A DNA stretch of 64,000 nt from the NCBI GenBank assembly GCA_026391355.1, contig JAPLDH010000038.1, positions 1 through 64,000 of the forward strand, in the 5' to 3' direction. The stretch comes from Bacteroidota bacterium. GTDB lineage: Bacteria; Bacteroidota; Bacteroidia; Bacteroidales; FEN-979. Position 1 is the first letter of the stretch. Every line of letters starts with the position of its first letter. The notes below the pieces were generated by a model. The model saw nothing but the letters and a program-made list of their open reading frames with translations, was not told where the DNA came from and made no database searches. The translations under genes and the position numbers were made by a program. Of the stretch, positions 7,754 to 15,727 are shown one piece after another.

Positions 7754-9582
7754 CCTTTAATATCTTTGTTCTTCCTTTCAGCCTGGGATTTATCTTTCTC
7801 CTCCTTACTATCTTTTTCAGATACAGGAAATGGATAAAAGCACTTGAAAAAGAGGACAGGATAAGGTTTTCCCGGGGATTACACAGCCGAAAATTCTTTC
7901 TCTCCCTGAAGGAAATCCTTTTCGAAAGTTTACTGCATAGAAAAATGTTCCGTAAGAACCCGTTGCTGGGTTATATGCATATGACCTTTGCTTTCGGGTG
8001 GTTTTTATTGATCATTCTTGGGAATTTGGAGTCGAGGATCTATAGCGGATGGTGGATCAACCCTCCCTATTACCCGATCTTCATGAAGTTCTTCATTCAT
8101 GATAAACATGTCCTGCCTTTTGAGATATTCACCGTACCCGGTTTTTTCAGGTTCTCCATGGACCTGGTGCTGGTAGTCATCCTCAGCGGGCTGGTGCTGG
8201 CCATTATTAAAAGGAGACGATCCAGATGGTTCGGAATACAAAGAACAACCAGGTTGCAGCTTACTGATAAGGTTGCCATGACCTGTTTATGGCTGATCTT
8301 CCCATTACGGTTCCTTGCAGAAAGTTTCACATCAGGGGCATATGGATATGGTGGTGGTTTTGTTACGCAGCATTTCGGGAATCTCCTTGCGATACTATAT
8401 CCATTTTCAGATAAAAGTATAGCCTATGGATTCTGGTGGTTTTACTCCCTTTCATTGGGAATCTTTTTCGTTACACTCCCCTATTCCAGGTACATGCACA
8501 TTCCAACTGAATTGCTGTTGATCCTGTTCCGGAATTTCGGAATCAAACATGTCAAATCCTTTTCTGCATATGCGGATGTTGAAGTTTTCTCCTGCTCCAG
8601 ATGCGGAGTTTGTATTGATGTTTGCCAGCTTGCCACCGCAAACAGCATCCTGAATATTCAATCGGTCTATTTCATCCAGTCCATTCGTGACCGGGATGTG
8701 AGGGCAGATATAACCATGAAATGCCTCCTTTGCGGGAGGTGCACAGATACCTGTCCGGTGGGGATAAATACCGATTCCTTGCGGCTTATCGAGCGAAGAA
8801 ACTTTGCAATCAATCAGCTTCCGGTTCAGGATTACATTCCTGTTTCTATCAGGGAAAAAGCGGAAATTATCTATTTTGCAGGTTGTATGACCCATCTCAC
8901 ACCGGGCATAATCAAATCGATGATTACCATTTTTAAAACTGCAGATGTTGATTTTCTGTTCCTGGATGAAGAAAAAACGATATGTTGCGGAAGACCCTTA
9001 ATGATCACCGGCCAGGAAGATCAAGCTGCCAAAATGATCGGGATGAACAATCATTTAATTAAAACTTCAGGTGCAAAGTTACTGGTTACCTCCTGCCCGA
9101 TCTGTTACCGGATTTTCAGGGAGGAGTACAAACTGGACATTGAGGTACTTCATCATTCTCAATACATCCTTCAGCTCATCAGGAAAGGAAAAATACCGCT
9201 GCAGGCATATTTCAGAAATGTGGTATATCATGATCCCTGTGAACTCGGCAGAGGATCAGGAGTTTATATGGAACCCAGGGAGGTTCTTGAAAAAGTTGCT
9301 GACGTCAGATCCATAATAAACGAAAAGAATCGTTCGCTTTGTTGCGGGGGCAGTCTTGGGATTCTGAATATCGACAGGCATCAACGCGATGCGATAATAC
9401 ATGAAACCCTAAAGACCCTGATGTCAGGCAACCCTGAAATGATTGCAACAGCCTGTCCGTTATGTAAAAAAACCCTGAGCAAACACTCATCCGTAATGGT
9501 CAGGGATATTGCAGAAATTGTTTGTCAGGCAATACCAGGTACTAAATATAACCCTGTAGCACAATTAACAAAAGTAATTTGA
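7750..9582 (+). CDS. Membrane-bound HdrE/HdrD-like fusion (cytochrome-b-type helices plus FeS and two CCG domains)
   Basis: 610 residues. Five predicted helices lie at about 1-25, 77-95, 134-155, 171-192 and 226-245, in a NarI/HdrE-like haem b arrangement. Two [4Fe-4S] motifs follow, CSRCGVCIDVC near 282 and CLLCGRCTDTC near 325. Two intact CCG domains come next: GCMTH, ICCGRP near 411 and SCPIC near 448; then DPCELG, LCCGGS near 531 and ACPLC near 568. The layout suggests exchange of electrons with menaquinone in the membrane and with the soluble Hdr-like subunits in the cytoplasm. The stop codon TGA lies inside the first bases of an inverted-repeat element. Confidence 0.88.
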   Translation: MTFNIFVLPFSLGFIFLLLTIFFRYRKWIKALEKEDRIRFSRGLHSRKFFLSLKEILFESLLHRKMFRKNPLLGYMHMTFAFGWFLLIILGNLESRIYSGWWINPPYYPIFMKFFIHDKHVLPFEIFTVPGFFRFSMDLVLVVILSGLVLAIIKRRRSRWFGIQRTTRLQLTDKVAMTCLWLIFPLRFLAESFTSGAYGYGGGFVTQHFGNLLAILYPFSDKSIAYGFWWFYSLSLGIFFVTLPYSRYMHIPTELLLILFRNFGIKHVKSFSAYADVEVFSCSRCGVCIDVCQLATANSILNIQSVYFIQSIRDRDVRADITMKCLLCGRCTDTCPVGINTDSLRLIERRNFAINQLPVQDYIPVSIREKAEIIYFAGCMTHLTPGIIKSMITIFKTADVDFLFLDEEKTICCGRPLMITGQEDQAAKMIGMNNHLIKTSGAKLLVTSCPICYRIFREEYKLDIEVLHHSQYILQLIRKGKIPLQAYFRNVVYHDPCELGRGSGVYMEPREVLEKVADVRSIINEKNRSLCCGGSLGILNIDRHQRDAIIHETLKTLMSGNPEMIATACPLCKKTLSKHSSVMVRDIAEIVCQAIPGTKYNPVAQLTKVI

Positions 9583-9640
9583 ATTACCCTGCGCTTTAGC
9601 GCAGGGGTTAAAAGCGAAAATAAAACCGGGCTTTAGCCCA
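9578..9640. repeat. Left palindromic repeat bracketing the AT-rich two-gene insert
   Basis: TTTGAATTACCCTG at 9578-9591 starts a stretch with two hairpins, CCCTGCGCTTTAGCGCAGGG and GGGCTTTAGCCC. The same elements occur in opposite orientation at 12262-12325. The first bases overlap the stop codon of the upstream gene. Confidence 0.8.
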
Positions 9641-9725
9641 AAACTTCTATTAGAAATGGGATATGTACAAAAAAGGTTTAAGAACTACCAGTTCATAAAT
9701 TTATTAAACCAATATAAATAGCAGT

Positions 9726-11483
9726 ATGAACAAAACGAAAGCAAAATTTGCAATTATTTATTTACTAAAAGGGAATGAAACACCTCTGAGTGATCGACGT
9801 CCATCTATAGCTGTTCTGCCTGATGAAATTTTCCGAGAAAATGATATGGAAGATTCCCTTGATCCTAAATTTGCCATCTATACCTATATTGCCTATAATG
9901 ATGATGAAATTAAAGTTGGAGATTTATTTGTCCAAAAGATGACGGTGTCACATAAAAAATGGAAATATCAGGTTGTTTTTCAATGTCATGATATTTCTAA
10001 AGGATTCCTTTATGATTTTGCTGGGCACGAATTCTTACCTGATAATGTCTATAAAGTCATTCTAGTAGATAGACAATTTCCAGAGAAATTTCTTGAGCAG
10101 GTTTTACTTGGTGTATTTGAAGATGGAGCAGAAATAGAAATTGAATGCTTTTATGAATTTGATAGAAATGCAAAAGCAGGATATATAGATTTATCAAAAA
10201 AAATACACCAGCAAGTCGAAATTAAAATAAAGAGTTGGGATCTTTTATATAAGGAGGAATTGGATTTCTTTGTTTATACGCATGAAGAAATAGAAGAAAT
10301 AGTGTCAAGTTTTTTTAACTCCAAAGAATTCAGGGAAAGTAAAAACAAGTTAATGGCGTTTAAGGGATTTTTCTGGAGAAATAAGAAAGAAGACCTTTCT
10401 AACACTAATCAAGAATTAATGACTTCTCAGCAAGAGAAATCAAATGAAACACTCAATAATTTATTAGACTATTTTCAATATTCTGAAGAAGAGGATAAAA
10501 TCATTTGCGGGCAAATGAGCATGTTACATCATTGCTTATATTCTGTTAAAATTATAAATGGAATAATAACTAAGGACGAGCCAATTCATTTAGATGCTGA
10601 TTATATTAATTTTAAAGCTTTTTTCGATGAGAGAGGTGATCAGACTGCAAGAATAGTATATAAATCAGGAGGAGTATTTAGAAGTGATTACAAATATTCA
10701 TATGATAGTAAAAATCGGTTATTGGAACAATCAAGTAAAGAGCTGAATGGTCCTGAGAGTCATGTCTTTCATTATTTTTATAATGAAGATAAATTAATAA
10801 AGACGGAAATCACTTTTATTTACAAACCAGATAGGTTCTCAGAACCTGATGATTTTGATGACTATGGAAATCCAATTTATAATTATTATAGAAATGATTC
10901 AGATTATTCAGTCGAAGAAGATGATACGCATTATGAAACAGAAATAATCATTTTTATATATGACGATCAGACTAAATTGTTAATAGAATCTGGCATTAAA
11001 ATCGAAGAACAATATATTAAAAAGGAAACATATTCATATTATCAAAATGATAAAGTTAAGGAACATGCTTGGTATATTAATAATGGTTCAGTATTATCTA
11101 AAAAACATGTTTATACATATCTTGATGATAATCATTCCGAAGTTAGAAAGTATGGTACAAATGGAGATATCTTCGAGGTCGTTGAAGAAAATAAGATTAA
11201 TAATCAGTTGATTAAGATAATTTATGAATATAAGTTTACCTGCTTTCAAAAAAAGGTGTTTACATATGACTTAAACAACTGGTTAGTTAAATACGAAATA
11301 TATTCTATTAACCATGATTTAGTTTCCACAGTTGATGAATTAGTTGAGAGCCGACTATTTGAATATGAATGTGATGTGAAAGGTAATTGGATTAAAAGGA
11401 TAGAATATTATAAAGTGAAGGGGAATATTAATTTTTATCCGATTACAATTACAGAAAGAGAAATAATATATTTTAATTTATGA
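9726..11483 (+). CDS. Hypothetical protein with C-terminal YD-like repeats
   Basis: 585 residues, no family recognised. Residues 1-220 look globular and contain a short aromatic beta-rich region (KKWKYQVVFQCHDISKGFLYDF). From about 320 onward the sequence consists of repeated strands such as YSYDSKNRLLEQ, HYFYNEDKLIKTE and YSYYQNDKVKEHAWY, similar in style to YD-repeat or MORN-like antitoxin proteins. No signal peptide is seen. Codon use is strongly AT-biased compared with both neighbours, and the gene lies inside a segment bounded by inverted repeats, suggesting horizontal acquisition. It could be an immunity-like partner of the next gene, but that is a guess. Confidence 0.6.
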   Translation: MNKTKAKFAIIYLLKGNETPLSDRRPSIAVLPDEIFRENDMEDSLDPKFAIYTYIAYNDDEIKVGDLFVQKMTVSHKKWKYQVVFQCHDISKGFLYDFAGHEFLPDNVYKVILVDRQFPEKFLEQVLLGVFEDGAEIEIECFYEFDRNAKAGYIDLSKKIHQQVEIKIKSWDLLYKEELDFFVYTHEEIEEIVSSFFNSKEFRESKNKLMAFKGFFWRNKKEDLSNTNQELMTSQQEKSNETLNNLLDYFQYSEEEDKIICGQMSMLHHCLYSVKIINGIITKDEPIHLDADYINFKAFFDERGDQTARIVYKSGGVFRSDYKYSYDSKNRLLEQSSKELNGPESHVFHYFYNEDKLIKTEITFIYKPDRFSEPDDFDDYGNPIYNYYRNDSDYSVEEDDTHYETEIIIFIYDDQTKLLIESGIKIEEQYIKKETYSYYQNDKVKEHAWYINNGSVLSKKHVYTYLDDNHSEVRKYGTNGDIFEVVEENKINNQLIKIIYEYKFTCFQKKVFTYDLNNWLVKYEIYSINHDLVSTVDELVESRLFEYECDVKGNWIKRIEYYKVKGNINFYPITITEREIIYFNL

Positions 11484-11568
11484 CATATATATTACAATTA
11501 CATGATTAAAACACATAATAATTTCCTTTCAATGTAACTCTTAAAATATTTGCTATTAAAGTTAAACA

Positions 11569-12123
11569 ATGACTCAAATGATTACTTTAGAATTTGACTT
11601 TTATAATCAATTCCTTCATGAGGGCAGTCCTTTTTATAATGATTTAAGAAAACTTGGAAATAAGAACTCGTTTAATATTTGGGTGCATGAAAATTTTAGA
11701 AGGTTTAAAGTTATAAATAAATTTCGAGAAGTCGTTCCCTCTTCCAAAACTTTAAAAGAATTAAGAGAAAAGAATTACGTCCATCATGCAGGCCAATGTC
11801 ATTATTCAGCAAAAGCACTCTGTATTTTATTAAACAATTGTGACTATGTGACAGGATTTATTCGGTGTTCAAATTTGGAATTTCCTATAATTACACACTC
11901 ATTTAATCTTCTAAACGGGAAACTTACAGATATTACACGATTAGATGAGAATTTTAAAGTAATCCAAACCTATTACTTTCCTCTGTCCCATGAATATTTT
12001 GGGGTAGTCATTCCAAAATCATTTGTGAATAATTTCAAGGAGGAGACGTTTTCGGTATACTCAATGAATCCACTTATTAACGAATGGTATATAAATCAAA
12101 CAGATAAAACTCTTGGACTTTAA
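11569..12123 (+). CDS. Hypothetical protein with a possible Cys-His-Asp catalytic triad
   Basis: 184 residues, no family recognised. The order GQCHYSAKAL, then FPIITHSFNLLNGKLTDITR, places Cys at the start of a helix, His at the start of a strand and Asp on the next strand. This is the topology of papain-like/transglutaminase-like enzymes. No signal peptide. It follows the 585-residue gene by 85 bp and shares its AT-rich composition. The enzymatic assignment is inference from spacing only. Confidence 0.55.
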   Translation: MTQMITLEFDFYNQFLHEGSPFYNDLRKLGNKNSFNIWVHENFRRFKVINKFREVVPSSKTLKELREKNYVHHAGQCHYSAKALCILLNNCDYVTGFIRCSNLEFPIITHSFNLLNGKLTDITRLDENFKVIQTYYFPLSHEYFGVVIPKSFVNNFKEETFSVYSMNPLINEWYINQTDKTLGL

Positions 12124-12261
12124 TTTCAGGCTTATAACAAAACTGAGATGAATTTTCATGCACTTTAGGGTTAGGAAAAGCCAGATCAAAACTAAGCTTA
12201 ATATTTTTACGTGTGATGTGATATTTTAAAATTTTGCAAACTGTTTTTTATTCGACTTTTT

Positions 12262-12325
12262 CGGCTAAAGCCCTTACTTTATTTGGCTTTCTGAAACCCC
12301 GGCCTGAAGGCCAGGGTAATTCAAA
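12262..12325. repeat. Right palindromic repeat, inverted copy of the 9578 element
   Basis: GGCTAAAGCCC, then CCCCGGCCTGAAGGCCAGGG and CAGGGTAATTCAAA at 12312-12325. The last 14 bases are the exact reverse complement of 9578-9591. The rest of the 258-bp spacer (12124-12381) shows nothing else. Confidence 0.8.
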
Positions 12326-12381
12326 CCACGAATATATTTGATCTTTATTAAGAATTATTTTGATCAACCAACATAAAGATA

Positions 12382-14244
12382 ATGAAAACGATACCGGGAG
12401 ACAATACCAACAAAAGAAAAATCCTCACTTTCATCGCTGTTTATTCTGTCATTACCTTAGCCTGTACCGGGGTTTATTTTCAAACCATCTTCTATGATTT
12501 CACAAGACACGATGATAATATAATCATAATCAACAACCTGGCTTACCTTAAAGATCTTTCAAACCTGCCGGATGCCATCCTTACTGATGCCTGGTACAGA
12601 CATAAAGAGATCGAACTTTACCGTCCATTGCAGAATGTTTCTTTTATGATGGATGCACAATGGGGCGGAGATATCAAATTTGTAACACACCTCACGAACC
12701 TTATCCTTCATATACTTTGCTGTATATCCATCTTTCATCTCCTGATCCTGCTAAGGTTCAGAAAAAAGTATGCATTGGCAGGGGCATTGATATATGCAGT
12801 TCATTACCTGTTCCTCCATGCTGTGATCTGGGGTCCGGCACGGGGTGACCTTCTTCTCTCCCTGTTTTCTTTCCTTGCCATGATCACTTTTATCCTTCTC
12901 CTCCAACGGGGCAGGTGGTATTATAATGTCCTCCATATTTTAACCTTTGCCCTGGCATTGTTTTCCAAAGAAACTGCAATCACACTACCCGTCATTTTCC
13001 TGTTCTATCTCCTTCTTTTTAATAAGAAAAGATTGTGGGATAAAAATAACCTGGTTCTTGTGGCTTCTTATGTCATCATTATCATTATTTTCTACAGCTT
13101 AAGAGATCTCTCCATTGCCAAATCACAACAGGCAGTCGGTATCGGTCCTCTCATACTTAATCTCAGAACCATCCCGGAGGTGATCATCAAATTCTTCATC
13201 CCTTTGAATTTTTCCACAATGCCCTCTTTTGACCTTCTTGCCACTCTTCTTGGAACCCTTGTGATGATTGGGATGACGACCTTCTTTGTGGTGAAAAAGA
13301 AATTCTTCAATAATACCATTCTGTTTTCATTGCTCTGGTTTGGTTTATTCCTGCTTCCCGGGATTGCATACCGTCCTGAATTTGCATCCTATACGTACGA
13401 ATATCTTGATCACCGTGATTATCTTCCCTGCTTTGGGTTGCTGATGATCCTTTTATTTCCGGTTCAGGAAATCGAAACCGGCTCCCGCAAAGCCTACTTC
13501 CCAAAATTGATTCTCGCATTTTTTATCGTTATAATAGCATACCTTATCTCCATGAATTTTTATCTTCATCCGATCTATAAGAACCCGTTTGCTTACTCTC
13601 AAAGCGCTATTCAGAAAAATCCGAGATGTTCGATGGCCTATTTTATTCATGGAAATGAGATTTACAATATGGGGAAAAAGGAAGAAGCGTTGAGTGATTT
13701 TACCAATGCCGTCAAATATTATCCGAAATTCTATGATGCACGATACAACAAGGCAGCGCTCCTGTTCCAGAAAAAAATGTTCCCTGAAGCTTTGGAAGAC
13801 CTGAACTACCTGCTGGAAGCCAAACCTGATTATAACACCCAGTCGTATTTTATGCGGGGAATCATTGAATTTGATCTCCACGATGCCGATGCTTCAAAAC
13901 GCGACTTTGAAAATGTGTTGAAAGTTGATCCCGGAAATCAGGGTGCAAAGCAATACTTGTCGAATATTGAAAAGATCCAGAGTAACATTTCGCCTGCGCT
14001 TCAATTGGCTGCGAAATTCAATGAAGCAGGTATCAATGAAGGCCAGAAGGGTCATTATAAAGAAGCTTTGGATTTTTTCAATAAGGCACTGGCAGAAGCG
14101 CCTGATTTCGATCAGGCCATGGTAAACGCCGGAAACTGTAAGCATGCACTGGGTGATCTTGAAGGAGCTTGCGTGGATTGGAAAAAAGCTGCTGCCCACG
14201 GGAATAAATCCGCCCGGGAATTAATTGGCCAATTCTGTAAATAG
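12382..14244 (+). CDS. TMTC-like polytopic glycosyltransferase with TPR repeats
   Basis: 620 residues. An N-terminal helix is followed by the loop FYDFTRHDDNIIIINN, whose DD is typical of GT-C/TMTC enzymes, and by ELYRPLQNVSFMMDAQWGG. About ten membrane segments extend to residue 395. From about 415 TPR units follow (SMAYFIHGNEIYNMGKKEEA, DARYNKAALLFQKKMFPEAL, KFNEAGINEGQKGHYKEALD). TMTC proteins are O-mannosyltransferases in animals; the bacterial homologues are mostly uncharacterised. The GH47 mannosidase gene starts 24 bp downstream, which supports a mannose-related role in the envelope. Confidence 0.75.
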   Translation: MKTIPGDNTNKRKILTFIAVYSVITLACTGVYFQTIFYDFTRHDDNIIIINNLAYLKDLSNLPDAILTDAWYRHKEIELYRPLQNVSFMMDAQWGGDIKFVTHLTNLILHILCCISIFHLLILLRFRKKYALAGALIYAVHYLFLHAVIWGPARGDLLLSLFSFLAMITFILLLQRGRWYYNVLHILTFALALFSKETAITLPVIFLFYLLLFNKKRLWDKNNLVLVASYVIIIIIFYSLRDLSIAKSQQAVGIGPLILNLRTIPEVIIKFFIPLNFSTMPSFDLLATLLGTLVMIGMTTFFVVKKKFFNNTILFSLLWFGLFLLPGIAYRPEFASYTYEYLDHRDYLPCFGLLMILLFPVQEIETGSRKAYFPKLILAFFIVIIAYLISMNFYLHPIYKNPFAYSQSAIQKNPRCSMAYFIHGNEIYNMGKKEEALSDFTNAVKYYPKFYDARYNKAALLFQKKMFPEALEDLNYLLEAKPDYNTQSYFMRGIIEFDLHDADASKRDFENVLKVDPGNQGAKQYLSNIEKIQSNISPALQLAAKFNEAGINEGQKGHYKEALDFFNKALAEAPDFDQAMVNAGNCKHALGDLEGACVDWKKAAAHGNKSARELIGQFCK

Positions 14245-14268
14245 TAATCAACAAAATAGTATCTCAAT

Positions 14269-15627
14269 ATGAAATCCCGGATCCTCTTATTATGCTGCAT
14301 CTTGTCTCTTTCAGTTACCCTTTTTGGCAGGCCCATGAGTGACAAACAAAAAGCAGCGCAATGTGAAAAAATCAAAGCAGCCACACGACATGCATGGGAA
14401 GGGTATAAGAAATACGCCTGGGGATTTGATGCATTAAAACCCATCAGTAAACAGGGACAAAACTGGTACGGGGTTTCATTTCTAATGACACCGGTAGATG
14501 CCTTTGATACCTTTACCCTGATGGGACTGGATAAAGAAGCCAGAGAGGCCAAGGAACTTGTTTTATCAAAACTGACCTTTGATGTCGATCAGGAGGTGCA
14601 ACTTTTCGAGGTAAGCATCCGGTTGCTGGGTGGATTACTATCATCCTATGAGTTGGATGGGGATCCCGGATATCTGACCCTGGCAAAAGACCTGGGACGA
14701 AGGCTGCTTCCTGCCTTTCATTCTGAGACAGGAATGCCATGGCGATATGTAAATCTGAAAACAGGAAAAACAAGGGATTCGCTAAGTAACCCTGCAGAGA
14801 TCGGTACCTACCTCCTGGAATTCGGCAAGTTGACCCAATTTACCGGGGATTCGGTATATTTCAAAACAGCGAAAAAAGCCGCTTTGATGGTTTACAGAAA
14901 CCGCAGCGACAATGATCTGGTTGGAACCATCATCGATGTTACCACAGGAATGTGGAAAAACCGGGAAAGCCAGATTGGCGCAAGGATCGATTCATACTAT
15001 GAATATCTTTATAAATCCTGGAAACTTTTCGGAGATGAAAATTGTCATCATGCCTGGGAGGTATCCAATAAAGCAATAAAGAAATTTCTGCTGACAAAAA
15101 CTCCCAACGGTTCTTTCTTTACACGGGTGAACATGATTTCAGGCAAGGAAACCCATCCTTATTACGGGGCATTGGATGCATTTTATGCCGGTATTCTTGC
15201 GCTCTCAGGAGATATTGAAACAGCATCCGAAGTTCAGAAAGGTAATTTTTATATGTGGACCCATTTTAAGATCGAACCCGAAGAGTTTGACTTCAAAAAA
15301 GATTCCGTGATCTCTCCCGAATATCCTCTTCGCCCAGAGAACCTGGAAAGTTGTTTTTATCTCTACAGGATGACGAAGGAGGATCAGTATCTCAGGATGG
15401 GCAAGCGAATGATCGGTGACATCCTGAAAAAATGCAGGACAAATGCAGGTTTTGCCGAAGTGAAGAACGTAAAGCCCCTTCAACTGAGCGATTCCATGGA
15501 AAGCTTCTTCCTGGCAGAAACCCTGAAGTATGCCTGGCTTCTCTTTGCTCCGGAATCAACCCTGGACCTGAATAAGGTGGTATTTAATACGGAAGCGCAT
15601 CCGCTTAAAATTCAACTGATGAACTAG
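14269..15627 (+). CDS. Glycoside hydrolase family 47 (alpha-1,2-mannosidase-like), secreted
   Basis: 452 residues with a signal peptide (about 1-21, LLLCCILSLSVTLFG). GH47 landmarks include AWEGYKKYAWGFDALKPIS, WYGVSFLMTPVDAFDTFTLM, FEVSIRLLGGLLSSYELDGD, IGARIDSYYEYLYKSWKLFGD and the C-terminal ESFFLAETLKYAWLLFA, containing acidic residues that line the inverting active site. Class I mannosidases trim alpha-1,2-mannose; they are mainly eukaryotic and rare in bacteria. Pairing with the TMTC-like gene suggests synthesis and trimming of mannosylated glycans, or use of host/fungal glycans. The stop codon TAG falls in the first unit of a repeat-rich spacer. Confidence 0.88.
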   Translation: MKSRILLLCCILSLSVTLFGRPMSDKQKAAQCEKIKAATRHAWEGYKKYAWGFDALKPISKQGQNWYGVSFLMTPVDAFDTFTLMGLDKEAREAKELVLSKLTFDVDQEVQLFEVSIRLLGGLLSSYELDGDPGYLTLAKDLGRRLLPAFHSETGMPWRYVNLKTGKTRDSLSNPAEIGTYLLEFGKLTQFTGDSVYFKTAKKAALMVYRNRSDNDLVGTIIDVTTGMWKNRESQIGARIDSYYEYLYKSWKLFGDENCHHAWEVSNKAIKKFLLTKTPNGSFFTRVNMISGKETHPYYGALDAFYAGILALSGDIETASEVQKGNFYMWTHFKIEPEEFDFKKDSVISPEYPLRPENLESCFYLYRMTKEDQYLRMGKRMIGDILKKCRTNAGFAEVKNVKPLQLSDSMESFFLAETLKYAWLLFAPESTLDLNKVVFNTEAHPLKIQLMN

Positions 15628-15663
15628 TGAACTGGTGAGTTGGGGAGCACGTCATTAGTCTTT

Positions 15664-15727
15664 GGAAACTGGGAACTGGGAACTGGGAACTGGGATCTTT
15701 GTCCATCTGTCACCATGTCACCGTGTC
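15664..15727. repeat. Short-period repeats between the convergent GH47 and valS genes
   Basis: Four units of AACTGGG (15664-15695) are followed by CTGTCACCATGTCACCGTGTCAT. The second array runs into the end of valS, whose last codons and stop (GGG ATG ACA CGG TGA) are made of it. It shares the core GTGACAC with the hairpin at 31418. Confidence 0.75.
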
